64,000 nt of DNA from Eumeta japonica (lineage: Eukaryota > Arthropoda > Insecta > Lepidoptera > Psychidae): the NCBI GenBank assembly GCA_005406025.1, contig BGZK01000838.1, positions 62,001 through 126,000 of the forward strand. Direction: 5' to 3'. Positions 21,011 to 32,639 of the stretch are shown piece after piece; the first letter of the stretch is position 1, and each line of letters opens with the position of its first letter. A program made the position numbers and the translations under genes. The notes under the pieces are model-generated. The model had not been told where the DNA came from and searched no databases. It saw only the letters and a list, made by a program, of their open reading frames with translations.

Positions 21011-23385
21011 AGACAACATATAAAACAATGAATTACTCAAAGAACCGAATTCACGGATGAAACTCAAACTATTAGGTTTTCATAGCATTTCAACGCGCAG
21101 ACGAGCACACGAGCCGCTGAGGAGTGAGTGATCACCACCGCCATAGACCATTTAACTCGAGAAGGATCACTAGAATATTGCCTGCCCTTTGCAAAGATAT
21201 AGGATATTTGACAGGGAGAGGAGTATATCATAGGAACTTTTAGGAAAGAATAGAATATCTGCTGAGGGAGAGTGAACCACCGGAACGCTTACTGACTAGA
21301 CGAAACACAAGAGAGAAAGCTGTTACTTCACGTTCGTATTCTATGAGAGTATGGTTTTGCCGGTCCACTTCTTTACTCCAGCCAAGTTGGTCACTGCATT
21401 GCTCTACCACATAAACTAATGTTATTGCAGTACGAGGCTTCGGTGCCTTGATAGGATATGCATATACAAGGTATATATATCTCGTATATGCTTGTGTGAC
21501 ACATATGTTTTATTTCAGTGCCTATTATCACTATCAACTTGAAATTCGCCAGAATAATTATAAAATTCATTGGCTTTCGTGAATTGAAACAAGTGAGAAT
21601 AGATGGTTTCTCATTTAAAGATCGAAACAAATTTACGCTCTTCAAAGGACATATTCTTCGACGACCTCTGAGAGGGCGCAGATAAAGCAAATAAATCGTA
21701 AAGACTGATTAAAAGGAGGGGCACTTCAATGACAGCCGCATTCGTACTCCGATCTATTTCTGACTCAGAGCTCATTATTTACTCGAGGGGTCTCAATTCT
21801 CTTAAGAAGATTAATTTTATTTATAGAAATTGTAATATGAAAATCGATAACATTATAACGGCCGCATTTTGGACTTCCTCCAAGTGTACGTCCGAGTAGC
21901 GCAGTAATGTCTTAAGCGCACTAGTCCTTTTCTGTCAATGTGACTTTTCTTTAATGTCCAATTTAGTAATTTCATCATCCTCTTCTTTTAAAAGATAATC
22001 TCCTTAAGAAAAAATATTTTTAACCTTTATAAATATGGCGATAATTCAAACATCCACGATCTGTCACTACTCTGGGTTCCGTTGTTCAAAAAGACATTCC
22101 AAAAAGGCGAACATGCATAAAATTTTCTTTATATGTTTTACATACATTCAAAACTTTTAGTTTATATCTTTAATTAAAACTCAGTTTAAAAAGAAAAAGA
22201 TGTTTGAAATTTAAGATTGTTAAAGAAGAAATTGTTGGTGAGCGATAACTAAACAGGTTTTAAAATCGTAAAGTTTTCGTAAGAATTGGTGGTCCATTCG
22301 CTCGTACTTAGGCTTTGAACAAGCTGCATCCGAACTCAAGGCGAGACGCTCAATAATTGACTACTATCACATAGTGTTCATACGAGAAAACGAGAGCGGT
22401 TTAAACTATATGGAGAGAACTTAGTAATATAACTCATTTAAATACATCACCGTTATTGTTTACTATGTTTTATTATGGTAAGTATAAGAGCTTTTTAAAA
22501 TAAACAAATATTACAAAAGTTATGGTAGGTTAAAGTTACAACTCAATTCCTACACTTCATATAAGTAGGCTATCAGAATAATTATCCTATTGTGTGGCGT
22601 GGAAATTCATAATCAGACGTTTGGTTGCAACATGAATTAACATGCAGCACGCAACCAACCCACCGCACCCTTTAATATGTTTTTCCACTAAGAATCCCTT
22701 TCCAATAAATTGAATATTGATCCGAGAAGATAAAGGAAGGAGGAGGCACATCCTCAGGAAAATGCATGTTGCAGGCAAGCCTTTGTCGGTGTAACCAGTA
22801 GCTCAATTAAACTTTAACTCTACAGTGGAATTGAATTTACTAGGCCTCAGTGCAACCAAGCAACACAACACATATTTTCTTCTGATCGTCATTTTTTTTC
22901 GTATTTCCGTTTGAATCTATCGCAAACAGAATTTTAATTAAAATATTTATTAAAATTAAACGTTATTTAATCTTAAAACAATTATGTATACAAAAACCAA
23001 ATAAACAATAAGATTATTTATTTAAGAAAAAATAGTGTCAACTGCCACTACATGTCTGCTTTACACTATTACTGCCACACTTTACAACTTTTAAAGTAGT
23101 CATTTATAACATTTCTATCCGATTACGGGGAGTTTAATTATAATTAAAACTTTGTTCTACATTTAACAATAGGATACCACATCCTGTTTTGTCGACGTAA
23201 TATCTATTTTATTTATTATATATTTTATGTTCCGAAAAACAAACAATATTTATAGGAAACGTCGAAGAAATAAAAAACATGGCCTTGAATAAACCAAACC
23301 ACATACGAGACGGTCGGTTGTAGAGAAGAAAAACTCATTTTAGTAAAGTTACCACCGTACTAAATTCGAATCTTTAAGAGTCGAG
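21010..23385. other. unassigned AT-rich DNA
   Basis: No gene or repeat recognised over about 2.4 kb. The 99-codon minus-strand frame at 21391-21690 has no domain I know and lies in ordinary AT-rich sequence. Confidence 0.5.
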
Positions 23386-23389
23386 CCAG

Positions 23390-23575
23390 AGAGATAAGGA
23401 ATAAGCCGAGCGGGGGCCGAGCCGAGTAAAGTTGACACAGAGCTGAGGGCCGGCGGGGGCGGGCGGCTCGAGGCCCCCGACGGCGGTCGTCCGCGAGCGC
23501 GCGCGCGGGTGACCAAAAGCCACGACGCGACGAGTCGGTAAAGGAGCGACGATAATGTGCAACCCGAGGGAAGTT
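23390..23575. other. GC-rich island
   Basis: A CpG-rich stretch with a purine-skewed left part (GCCGAGCGGGGGCCGAGCCG) and a CGCGCGCGCG run near 23495-23507. Both minus-strand frames across it are composition artefacts. Confidence 0.45.
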
Positions 23576-23794
23576 ATTGCAATAATTTTTCTCTACACCG
23601 GTGCAATAAAAATCTAAAATCACGATCGCATCTAATAAAGTGTCACAACCCGTGTGGGATGCATCGAAACGTTAGTTATTTGTAAGAAACAACTGACAAC
23701 TGTATTAATATCATTTAGAAAATGAAAATTTTATTGATGTATTTTTAGTAATAATTCGTATTGTAACAAAAAATTGTGATCAAATAAATTTACA

Positions 23795-23875
23795 TAAGCG
23801 TACCGCAATTCTGGCCTGGGAGGGGGGGCTGCTACCCAACCTACTCCTCCTCTGAATACGCCTATGTAAATTTAG
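23795..23875. repeat. probable dispersed repeat fragment
   Basis: TCTGGCCTGGGAGGGGGGGC, then TGCTACCCAACCTACTCC and GAATACGCCTATG. I remember this phrase order from other Lepidoptera repeats, but there is no second copy here. Confidence 0.35.
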
Positions 23876-23879
23876 TTTT

Positions 23880-24645
23880 CTTTTTTATTGTAACGTATAT
23901 AAATATTATGTGAATTTGATTTATGAATTCCATAGACTTGAAATTTCATCAAATGTATTAAAAAATATAAGGAAAGTCGTTAGCGATAATAATCGATTAG
24001 CCGTACTATCAGAGGTGATTTAAAAACTCCTCTGAACATATTTTTTACAGCAGATTATATTTTCAAATGGGAAATAAATATTTATATATCAAAAGATAAC
24101 AACTTTGGTACCACAATGAGGTCTATGGAAAAAGAGTTAAATTAAATTTATCATGAAATTAGATATAACGGTTTGATCTGACTTCAGACGAAAGAGCTAT
24201 AAATCTGGGACTGTAACACCACCGACTGGACGAAGCGAATGTTGTACTGACATAAAAACATTCTTAATGTAATGAGCCGAAAGATATGTATTACTTCAAC
24301 ATCTCCAGTTACTTTTAATAATATTCAAATAAGAATTGTGTTTTTCTAAAAAAAAGTCGAATATTTAATAATTCAGTGAAAATTTGACCACATTCGACAC
24401 ATAATTTCCATATTGACCCGTGTGATAACGCGCGCGTTCTCTGTCACCTAATAATACATTCTTTAAAATCATACATTGTCAGAAATTAAGAATATATATA
24501 TTTTTCTTTACTCTTTCCAACTACGTCTACGAAAAGGGACGGTAATCTTAAAATTAAATCAAATAAATTAATAATTATTATTATAATTGAAAATTTTATG
24601 AAATTTTTATGATATACATAACTATATCCATTTGTATAATGTAAT
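23880..24645. other. unassigned AT-rich DNA
   Basis: No gene recognised. It may include further unreadable parts of the minus-strand RT fragment that ends near 24650. Confidence 0.5.
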
Positions 24646-24649
24646 TTAT

Positions 24650-25200
24650 GAGGGTCTGCCTATTATGTTATCCCTGATAATTGTTACGGTCAAAGGTCTC
24701 GTATTGATAGTACTTATTACAGCATCTGTAAACACTGCTAAATTACACATATTTGGACGCCCTCGCATAAAGTAACGTTGTGCAGGAGGAATACTCCGAA
24801 CTAAAGTAACGTGATCCTGGTCATGAATTATGTACTCAGGGAGTTTACTCAAACCTGGTAAACCTGAGTATGGGTACGGGCCTACAATTATTGATATTTT
24901 GTTTAGCGCCCGATTTATGACCCGCTACAATGAAAGCCTGTTCCATTAGATTGGAAATGTATATTTTTTTAAGGATTGCTGTAAAAGTATGGTTAACGGT
25001 TCCGCGAGATATTGTTCATACGAGTTTACGGAAAAAAGCTATATGTTATCGGGATTTGCACCCTTATTGATATTAATTCTTTTAAGAGGTTTAGGAATCA
25101 TTGAGAAGGAAATCTGTATGTTATTTATGAAGCTAGTACGATTACTACTGTTAGGGTCCGGAAATTCGTTCATAATAATAGCGCTACTTTTGTAAAGCTG
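24650..25200 (-). pseudogene. non-LTR reverse transcriptase fragment
   Basis: Read on the minus strand and switching frames, the order is NKGANPDNI, then LAEPLTILLQQSLKKYTFP near 25020-25080, then W-to-HKSGA and 'INN.RPVPIL' (24890-24950), then 'EYIIHDQ', 'PAQRYFMRGR' and NLAVFTDAVISTIN (24690-24840). These are RT blocks 1-3 of jockey/CR1-type elements (KG.GPD.I, AEPL...LF..SL, YRPI..L, HGF..GRST.TNL). Stops interrupt three times. The FADD block is not present. The family differs from the LINE at 10.5 kb, judging by its residues. Confidence 0.7.
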
Positions 25201-25204
25201 TTGA

Positions 25205-25555
25205 AAATAATCCAAAAAGAGTTCGTAATATTATTTTGTACTAAATAGTCTTGATATTTAATTCGGACTGGTACAATATGTGCCCTCTGACGTCGTACAC
25301 TGAATGCCACAAATATATTGAATCTCGTTTTATTGCGCTCTCACTGACTTCAGAGTGAGCTTTCCAGCTTTCTTTGAGTCCGCTCGCACTCCGCCCACCG
25401 CCATCTCAGAAGCACATAGATGTTGTTGTCTGAACAATAATTTTTTATTTGCGTTTCTCACGAAATCCATTATTATCGAAGTAGAAGTCTTTGACAGTAT
25501 TTATCTCGTGTCACTGAAGATATATGACATACAAATATTCGTCATACAAATATGT
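25205..25555. other. unassigned DNA
   Basis: No gene recognised. It is balanced to AT-rich and leads into a GC island. Confidence 0.45.
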
Positions 25556-25559
25556 TTCT

Positions 25560-25800
25560 CTGTAAAAAGAGTAGAGCGGGTTGCGAGTCGAGCGCGGAGT
25601 GCATCCGCCGGAGTAGGTCACAAGTCCACGGCGCGGCCCCGCGGCGACCCGGGCGCGGCCCGCCGAGATTCCTCAACGGCTGTCTAATCGTGTCGAGTGC
25701 TGATTAGTTCTGTAGTCTTGGCGACGCCGGCGGCGTCCGCGCCCGACCGCGCCCGATCGCGCCCGATCGCGCCCGCCGATCGACAGCTTCACGACCGTCG
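25560..25800. other. GC-rich island with decamer array
   Basis: A CpG-rich stretch holding four near-perfect 10-base units of the GCGCCCGATC type at about 25739-25778, followed by GCCGATCG. The 110-codon plus-strand frame that enters it (25355-25687) turns arginine/alanine-rich only inside the island and has no known domain. Confidence 0.5.
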
Positions 25801-25837
25801 CGAAGAAAAGTTTACGGTCTAAGGGAGCCGGTTCAAA

Positions 25838-26430
25838 TCAAATTCAAATTCAAAATATCTTTATTTCATAGTTTACAAAATAACACTTGAAATACGTCAT
25901 AATTTTTTGCGAATTTACACTTTACCGCTCTTTCGGAAGACAGTTTTCCCTCAAGAAGAACGAGCAAGAAACTTAAGGGTAGCTCTTTTCTAATTTGCTC
26001 ATACATAGCCAAAACAAATACGAAATCATTAAGAATGAAACAGCCCGGTAAGAAGTCGAGCCGTTTATGCCCATGGATATTTGTCTTCTAAGTATTTAGA
26101 AATTGTATAACATCCTTTTTTACTGAGTGTTTATTTAATAACACTTTTAAATTTATATAGGAGTAAATCTTGAATATCCACAGGGATCTTATTGAATAGG
26201 CGTACACAGAGCCCTCTAAATGGATTTGTGATTTTGCACAGTCGACTAATGTGTGAAATCAGTTTATTTTTATTTTTGGTATTTGGTAGTTTACGTCACC
26301 TATTTCTTTTAAACATTTCTATTTTTATTACATATAATAAACTTTCATAAAGGAATTGAGATGCCAGAGTTAAGATTCCACAGTTCCATCAGTTCGGCCG
26401 ACCGATTTACCGGAATACTTTTGCATTTAC
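25838..26430 (-). pseudogene. LINE 3' end (RT C-terminus and 3' tail)
   Basis: Minus-strand translation near 26095-26215 gives RLFNKIPVDIQDL, then FK..IK, L..KGCYTISKYLEDKYPW, the C-terminal 'FN.(I/L)P..I' tail of jockey/CR1-type RT proteins. Upstream (26225-26400) is faintly readable with stops. Downstream a 3' untranslated part runs to AAATAAAGATATTTTG and TTTGAATTTGAA units at 25838-25862, a hexamer-like tail typical of such LINEs. It is dead and 5'-truncated. Confidence 0.65.
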
Positions 26431-26439
26431 AACTTTAAC

Positions 26440-26615
26440 TAATGTTTAGTCGAAAACGTGTTTACGAGAAACTAAAATAATTGTATAATCTAAAATACTA
26501 TTATTAATAGAAAAATAAATTTTAAAAATCTTTACAGATTATATCATTCCTTTCAAAACGACTACTCGAACTTAAGTTTAAGAAAATTAATAAGAAAAGA
26601 AGAATAAGATTTCGT
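26440..26615. other. unassigned AT-rich DNA
   Basis: Nothing recognised. Confidence 0.5.
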
Positions 26616-26619
26616 TCCT

Positions 26620-26810
26620 TGGCGCTTCACGGCCGGGATCTTTTGGCCGAGCTCATTCAAATAAGACGTCCGCCCCGCGCACCGTCCCCCGCGGCCATTC
26701 GTATTCACAGCTGCGCCGACACATTTTTCAATTACTCTTTCCGGGTGAATCCTGCGCACTGGGTGACGGCCCTCGCCTCTTCCCGGCGCCTATTTGCTTT
26801 AGCTAAAATT
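26620..26810. other. GC-rich island
   Basis: GC-rich with CpGs (GTCCGCCCCGCGCACCGTCC). Opposed 64-65 codon frames shadow each other. There is no domain. Confidence 0.4.
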
Positions 26811-26969
26811 TAGTCGCTGGAGAACGCCACTTCACGCGCGATTGAATTTACCGCTTCAGTTCCCTTGTAATGGATGTTTCTTCGAGTTTACATCTCGTCT
26901 TCTTCCGAAAAGCTATACATTGTGTATTTTGATGTGAAACGTTTATAGGCGCAGAATAAACAGTATTGT

Positions 26970-27082
26970 TGGCGTGGCGACGCTTGCCGAGACTTCGGGT
27001 CGCCACGCTATACTATGATATATATACAATCTATTTATAGTAGAGTGCACTGTGTGGCGACGGGTCGTTACGCTATACAATA

Positions 27083-27114
<32 letters not shown>

Positions 27115-27290
27115 CCAAAATGTATACCGTAATAAACAGATTCATCGAACCGAGTGAGAAGGGAGTCAAACGGTCGCTTCCGCATTGCGACGCGTCGCCA
27201 CATCGTACACACTACTACTGTGGACTGTATATATCTATAGTACAGCATGGCGATACGTCGCCACAACGTACACATTACTACATTTTAATT
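26970..27290. repeat. mirrored element with five GTGGCGAC words
   Basis: GTGGCGAC or its complement occurs at 26974 (+), 26999 (-), 27054 (+), 27194 (-) and 27257 (-). Units near 26970-27110 are repeated in inverted order at 27180-27290: TGTGTGGCGACG...TACGCTATACAATAG faces CTATAGTACAGCATGGCGAT...CGTCGCCACAACG. The centre is a TA run plus about 60 bases of unique sequence. It resembles a non-autonomous DNA element with double subterminal repeats. No real open frame is present. Confidence 0.75.
27083..27113. repeat. TA microsatellite
   Basis: An uninterrupted TA run of about 31 bases at the inner edge of the left arms of the mirrored element. Confidence 0.95.
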
Positions 27291-27343
27291 AATATGATTG
27301 TACTTTTTATTAATAATTGCTTATTAATAATCAATTATTAATT

Positions 27344-27373
27344 ATTACTGTGACAAGCAATTGTCACAGTAAT
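27344..27373. repeat. perfect 13-base hairpin
   Basis: ATTACTGTGACAA (27344-27356), loop GCAA, then the exact reverse complement (27361-27373). Confidence 0.9.
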
Positions 27374-27379
27374 ACCGTC

Positions 27380-28790
27380 AGAGGAAACATCGGATTTAAC
27401 TATTCCTGAAGTCACAGATGAAATGAATTAAGTTGTGGCGACTTGGAATTAATGATTAATTTTTGTATTTAATGAAAATAAATGTTCATTAAATAGTCAT
27501 CATTTTCTGAAAAAAAATCGTCATATTTAATTTTTCCGGCGCCGTCACATGGCTCCGTCAAAATACGCGTCACGCTTGCCATGTCAGCGTTTTATTTCGT
27601 TACGATGGAGATAGTGCAAGGCGTATGGTCTCACTCGTAAAATAAACACTTTTTGAAGTTTTACAGAGCTTTCTGTCTTATTAGAGAAATTTATTGATTA
27701 AAAAACTAAAAAAAAGTACTAATCGATATCTCAACAGGTCATTGTTTAAACAAGTAAAATGTAAAGTTTTACAATCTCTTAGATATTTTTAACACAAAGG
27801 TTCCTTACATTTCAAAATATCTGACAATTGAGTTTTTTTGCGAAATAATTACATAGAGTACCTAGTAACACTAGTATAATAGTACAAACTTGTTTTACCA
27901 TTTCCTTATAATACTTTATCAACAGTTCAAACAGTCGTCAAGAATATATTCTACTTTAATCTATATATTCCATATTTTAATATATTTTTCCCGCTTCATA
28001 ACAGCATACTTTTTGCGCGCATACGCCTCAAGGAGGGAGTATTTCATTCTCACTCACATCTCAGCGTATAACGCCATTAAGCTTCACGTGTCAAAAATTT
28101 CAAGCTATTTTATGGCGGAAGATTAAAAGTGACAAAGTTATTGCTTTATTGACTGGACTAAAATACTTGCCCTCTCTTTTAAGACACGTACAAAAGTCGC
28201 GCGTTAGTCACACATCTCTTGATTATTTCTATTGTCTTTATATAGAGCTATCGTTGTTGTTTTCTGTCTTTCTTTGGCAATTTTTCTTTCTCTTTTACTT
28301 CTCGTTGCTCTCCAATATATTTTTCATCAGTTAAGATCTTTCAGACATTATTTGTATAGTATTACACTACACATACATACAATTGTATGTTCAAAGACAC
28401 ACCGAGGCCCATGGAAATAAAATAGAGTAAGTGCGTGAGATACCTTATTCGGTAGTAAAAGCAAAGTTGCCATCTCAAAAGATATTTCTCCAAGTGAATT
28501 ATTTTATACCTGCCTGGGAAATGACAGGTAAAAAAACTGAAATGCGTATGGTCAATTTATGAAATAATAATAAATTCCATAGAATAAATTGTTTCAACGC
28601 GTAAACTTGTTTTAATTTTAAAATGAAAACTATGAATTGTCATAACTTTGTTACAAAAAACAATAAAGACATAATTTTTTTTCATAAAATTTTGTGTTCT
28701 ACAATTTGAATTTCAAGTTTTTTTTTTATTCTAATGTTTACCGCTTACCTTGAATTAAAGAAAAAAGCTTTCTTTTTATTCGCTTCTCGG
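27380..28790. other. unassigned AT-rich DNA
   Basis: No gene recognised. The serine/phenylalanine-rich frames at 27890-28126 and 28149-28420 look like chance in T-rich sequence. Confidence 0.5.
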
Positions 28791-28795
28791 TGATG

Positions 28796-28849
28796 ATTTA
28801 AAAAAAAATACACAGTTCGTAGAAACGAACTGTGTATTTTTTTTTAAAT
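28796..28849. repeat. perfect 25-base hairpin
   Basis: The left arm 28796-28820 (ATTT, nine A, TACACAGTTCGT) pairs exactly with 28825-28849 around a 4-base loop AGAA. It is the longest perfect arm I found in the window. Confidence 0.97.
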
Positions 28850-29845
28850 TTATGTAGAAACATAATTCAAATTAACTTATATCAAAAATTCTAATTTTTA
28901 TCTCAAATTTCGATTAAAGGCTTATTTTCTTGGACTAATTGCCACAAAGTTGACAGTATTCATTTTCCTTTTAGTAAGTATCGATCAGTTATTCCTTAGA
29001 TTCGAATTACTTACGTCAAAAAAATAATTGTCACATAACAATATATATGTATTTTCTTCATCCGTTTGAAATTGATTATTTTGCGAGCGCATTTTCAACA
29101 GGCGTTAACTAATTCTCCGTCTGCCGATTTCGATGAAATAAATCCTATGTGTTGCCTTAAGCTACGCTCATGTTATCTGTTGTGTATAAAGTCGTACATA
29201 AATTTGTCTAGTTTTAGAGAGTAGCGTGTTTAAATAGATCAATAAAGAGATATATTTTTAACACTCGTCTTTTTGTATTTTGTCATATTCCCTACACCAA
29301 CTGCGACCATCAATTAAATGTTCAGACGCGACAATTACAATTTTTTAACATGTAATAAATGACAAGTTCTTGATGAAAAATAAATTTATATGATTATTCA
29401 AGGTGGCGTTTCATACCAGATAGAACCAATAAATAAATAATATTTATATGTAATAGAATATCTGTAACATATGCCAACGAGACGTGTATTTGTTTTCAAT
29501 TTTACTAACATACTGTATACTTACTATTATCTAATATCAGAATACATTATCTACACATTACTATGATAATAGCTCAATTGTCGAGTTCTTATAGAGATTG
29601 TTAAAGTGTGAAATAACATAAACAGTCTTACAACAAAAATGTTAAAGGAATATATTATTATATATGCGTAACGATGCTAATCACGTTTATTCCTATACTG
29701 CACATTTGGGTACTTTTAATATTTCTTTCGAAAGTAAAAATATATGATATTCTCATAACAATTGTATCCTTACGAAATTTCGCTTCTACATTTATAATAA
29801 ATTTCAAATAGGTAATTAATCGAAACTATGAACGAGCACTGTCAA
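28850..29845. other. unassigned AT-rich DNA
   Basis: No gene recognised. At 29190-29290 TGTATAAAGTCGTAC is followed by AATAAAGAG and TTTTAACACTCGTC, which resembles the end of a BEL-type LTR. There is no partner LTR or inner region, so it stays unassigned. Confidence 0.45.
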
Positions 29846-29849
29846 CGTT

Positions 29850-30200
29850 TGCATCGTGCTGGCCGCGCGCGCCGAGGGACGGCGCTCCAATCCGTCCCGT
29901 GGAGATCCGTTAGTTGCGAAGCGCGCACGATAAGTCGACGCGCACGCAGTCTACGAATTTGACAAGTCCCGTTACGTGCCCGCGACAGGGTCGAGGGGCA
30001 CCTCCGCCGCGGGCCGTCCATCGGCGGGAGCGCTCGGCCCGGCGCCTCCGATCGATCGGCTGCAGCCGTAACCGGGTCACGGGGCCGACGCCCGCAGGAG
30101 CCCGGTGCCCCGCACGGCGCCCCGCGCGCCGCCCGCGCGCCGCGCCGCTCCCATCTACCGCCTCGGGCCCGGTCGGGCTCCCCGGTGTCATGTAAAGGCT
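29850..30200. other. strong CpG island
   Basis: The longest and most GC-rich block of the window, about 350 bases with dense CpG, flanked on both sides by AT-rich DNA. Open frames of 93-136 codons occur on both strands in overlapping frames, all rich in arginine, alanine, proline and glycine. None has a domain I know, so I do not call a gene. It may be a promoter-associated island, a GC-rich first exon or an unclassified repeat. Confidence 0.5.
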
Positions 30201-30595
30201 TGTCTCGGCACTCCGGTACTCGTGCGAGTATACTTACAATTTTGTAAAACAATAATAATGTGGCTATGTATACTATTCCGAGAATATTTATTTCTTCCTT
30301 ACATCAACTAAATGTATGGGTGTCTATTGTTGCAGAGCTATTTAAAAAATCGTCGCCGCGATAGGAGATTTAGTGTATTTATTTATAAATATATAAATTT
30401 ACAGATAGTAGGACAACGTTTAGGTTTATGTAAATGCGCACGGGCAACCGGCGGCGACGCTCCGCGTGCGGCGCGGACCACGACGGCGTCCCGGGGGTCG
30501 TCTTACTCGCATGTATCTACACCTAAATTAACCAATTCTCCGATTAGACATCGGCTTATTAAATAGTCTTCTGTGTTGTGTTATTGTGACGGGTT
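30200..30595. other. unassigned DNA
   Basis: AT-rich with a small GC patch at 30440-30505 (CCGGCGGCGACGCTCCGCG). No gene recognised. Confidence 0.45.
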
Positions 30596-30599
30596 TTAT

Positions 30600-30895
30600 C
30601 TATCCTACCGCTGAGGAATACCTTACCACAATCTCCTTCGTTTCAGATTGTGAAATTTGGACTTGGCCCCCACGCCGACCCAGAGCGGGTCGGCGGCCGG
30701 TGACGACCTTCGTTGCCGATACGATGACCACATCCACGATCGATGACTTAATGTGGCCTCTGAGGCACAGAACGTTTTATTTAATTTCGCTTAAATTAAA
30801 AATTCTTTATCAAATCGCCCATAGCCAGAGTCCAACCCGGCGCCTTCTGGTCCGCAGCCGATGTCTCAACCGCTGAGTGGCCACCGCTCATTTTT
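30600..30895 (-). repeat. tRNA-headed SINE
   Basis: On the minus strand, TGGCCACTCAGCGGTTGAG near 30870-30890 fits a polymerase III A box and GCCGGGTTGGACTCTGG near 30825-30845 a weak B box. A body of GC-rich and AT-rich parts follows, including GTCGGCGTGGGGGCCAAGTC on that strand, down to about 30600. It does not fold as a tRNA. The length is about 290 bases if the whole block belongs to it. Confidence 0.5.
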
Positions 30896-30899
30896 TGCA

Positions 30900-32635
30900 A
30901 TACTAAATTGTCAAAGAGAATAATTTTAGATTATATTTTTAGACAGAAATATTTCGTAATGAGATTTTTCGTAACTGAGTTTAATTTTTTGTATTATATT
31001 TGATTACTTTAGAACAGTATATACTCTGGTTTTGGTTCCATGTACAATCTTTTAAAAAAAATCGAAGATATTTATACAATTAATTAAGAGGAGTAAATTA
31101 TACCACTAATATTTTTACTCGCAAAACGTAAAAGGTTAGACTAGTCGTCAACTATTTTCCACAAGCAATTAATTTCATTGCTCATTCGTCACAAAAAGAC
31201 TTCTGTTCTTACGGATGCATGTTGTAATTCATCGCTGTAGAGAAGATGAGTTGTGAAGATAAGAGAAACTGGCTGCCGTTTTACTAAAAGACCAAACCTT
31301 CAACATCCCGAGTGTACCCTACATCCGTCGTTTACTGTATTGAATTGCCTAAGTTTACATATGCCTTAGAACATTTTGTAATTCAATATAAATGGAAGGA
31401 CATACCTTATTGCCCTACTGCCCAGCCATAAGAGGGTTACGATTTTAACAGTGTATATATGTGGGTATTTTCATGATTGCCCTCGTAGTTTCTAAGATAT
31501 TTGTCTTAATCTTACAGATGAGGAGTCATTGACGTGTCTTCTTAACACTCCGCGTGTCAGAGGGCTTAAATCGCCTTATTTGATCCAATATGGCCGAGTA
31601 ATTTTCCAGTGTGAATAAAAATAAATCAAAATAAACAGGAAGTGTTTGATATCAAATGAAAGGTCTTGAAAAGTACATTTTGGACGTGTATAATTTTCAT
31701 ATATCTATACGTTTAAGCTAGCGCAATAATTTCACGTTTGAAAGTGAAGCCCGAAGGAATGTGCATGTGCCGCGTTGATCGCCTCCTCTACCCGCGTGGC
31801 GGGAACTTGTAATATGGGCTAAGCCCTTAGCCCTATGTGCACTCAATAGGACAAAGTCTTAGGAGGTATATTCATTAGTGCCTTAGATAAGAATGATTTT
31901 TTAAGAAAACGTTCACGATTTACGCTCTCTTATTGACTTAAATAAGAGATTTGACTTCCATTCGAATCTTTCGTACATGATATTATTTTTAAATAATAGC
32001 AAATATATGAAAATTGTATATGGCTACGTATAACTTGAAGAAAACTTACAATCAGTTTTTTGTTCGTATATTTAAAAGGACATAAAAATATTTAACTATA
32101 TAATAAAAGTAATAAAAATGGACAAACTAAAACTAGTCTTTTAAAAAAGGCGGCCATGAGAAAATTATTTCTTAAGTTTCCTTAAGAAAGTTCAAATCGG
32201 AAATCAACCAATAGATGCAAATAAATCTTTTTCCATAGCATAGTTCGTACGTAAACATTTAGATAATTAAATGTAGAGCACCGAGCGTAGTCAGGTGCCG
32301 ATTGACCCTGTTTATACAAATGAAATATTGTTTAAGTTGGCACAGTACAGTTGTGCTCCACTATGAGGCAGTAGCGGCTTCGCGTTCTCATGTTCTAACG
32401 AATGATCTAACGTTCTTTAGCGCGTACTGTAAGTCCCGACGTGAAAATATATTGGCAGTAATTTATTACTACGAGAAAAGTGTAAAAACGACGTAAGCTG
32501 AACCATACTAGTAATTGTATTATATCATAGAATTACTAGTTCTCAAGCAAAAATTCTTGATCTAAGCGCTTAATTAAATAACGCTAAATTGTTAACAAAG
32601 TACGTAAGGCATAGAGCAATGAAAATCAACTTAAA
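30900..32635. other. unassigned AT-rich DNA
   Basis: No gene recognised. A less AT-rich patch at 31740-31860 and another at 32280-32440 show no open frame of interest. Confidence 0.5.
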
Positions 32636-32639
32636 TGTC

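Noticed and set aside
28796..28849. microRNA precursor
   Set aside because: The stem is perfect with a 4-base loop and homopolymer arms. Precursors normally have mismatches and larger loops.
29190..29290. LTR retrotransposon end
   Set aside because: AATAAAGAG and TTTTAACACTCGTC suggest an LTR 3' end, but there is no second LTR, primer site or inner coding region.
29842..30252. 136-codon and two 93-codon frames on both strands
   Set aside because: They overlap in different frames inside a CpG island and are arginine/alanine/proline-rich. GC-rich DNA has few stops.
30820..30895. tRNA gene on the minus strand
   Set aside because: The B box is weak and the cloverleaf does not close; SINE is the better call.
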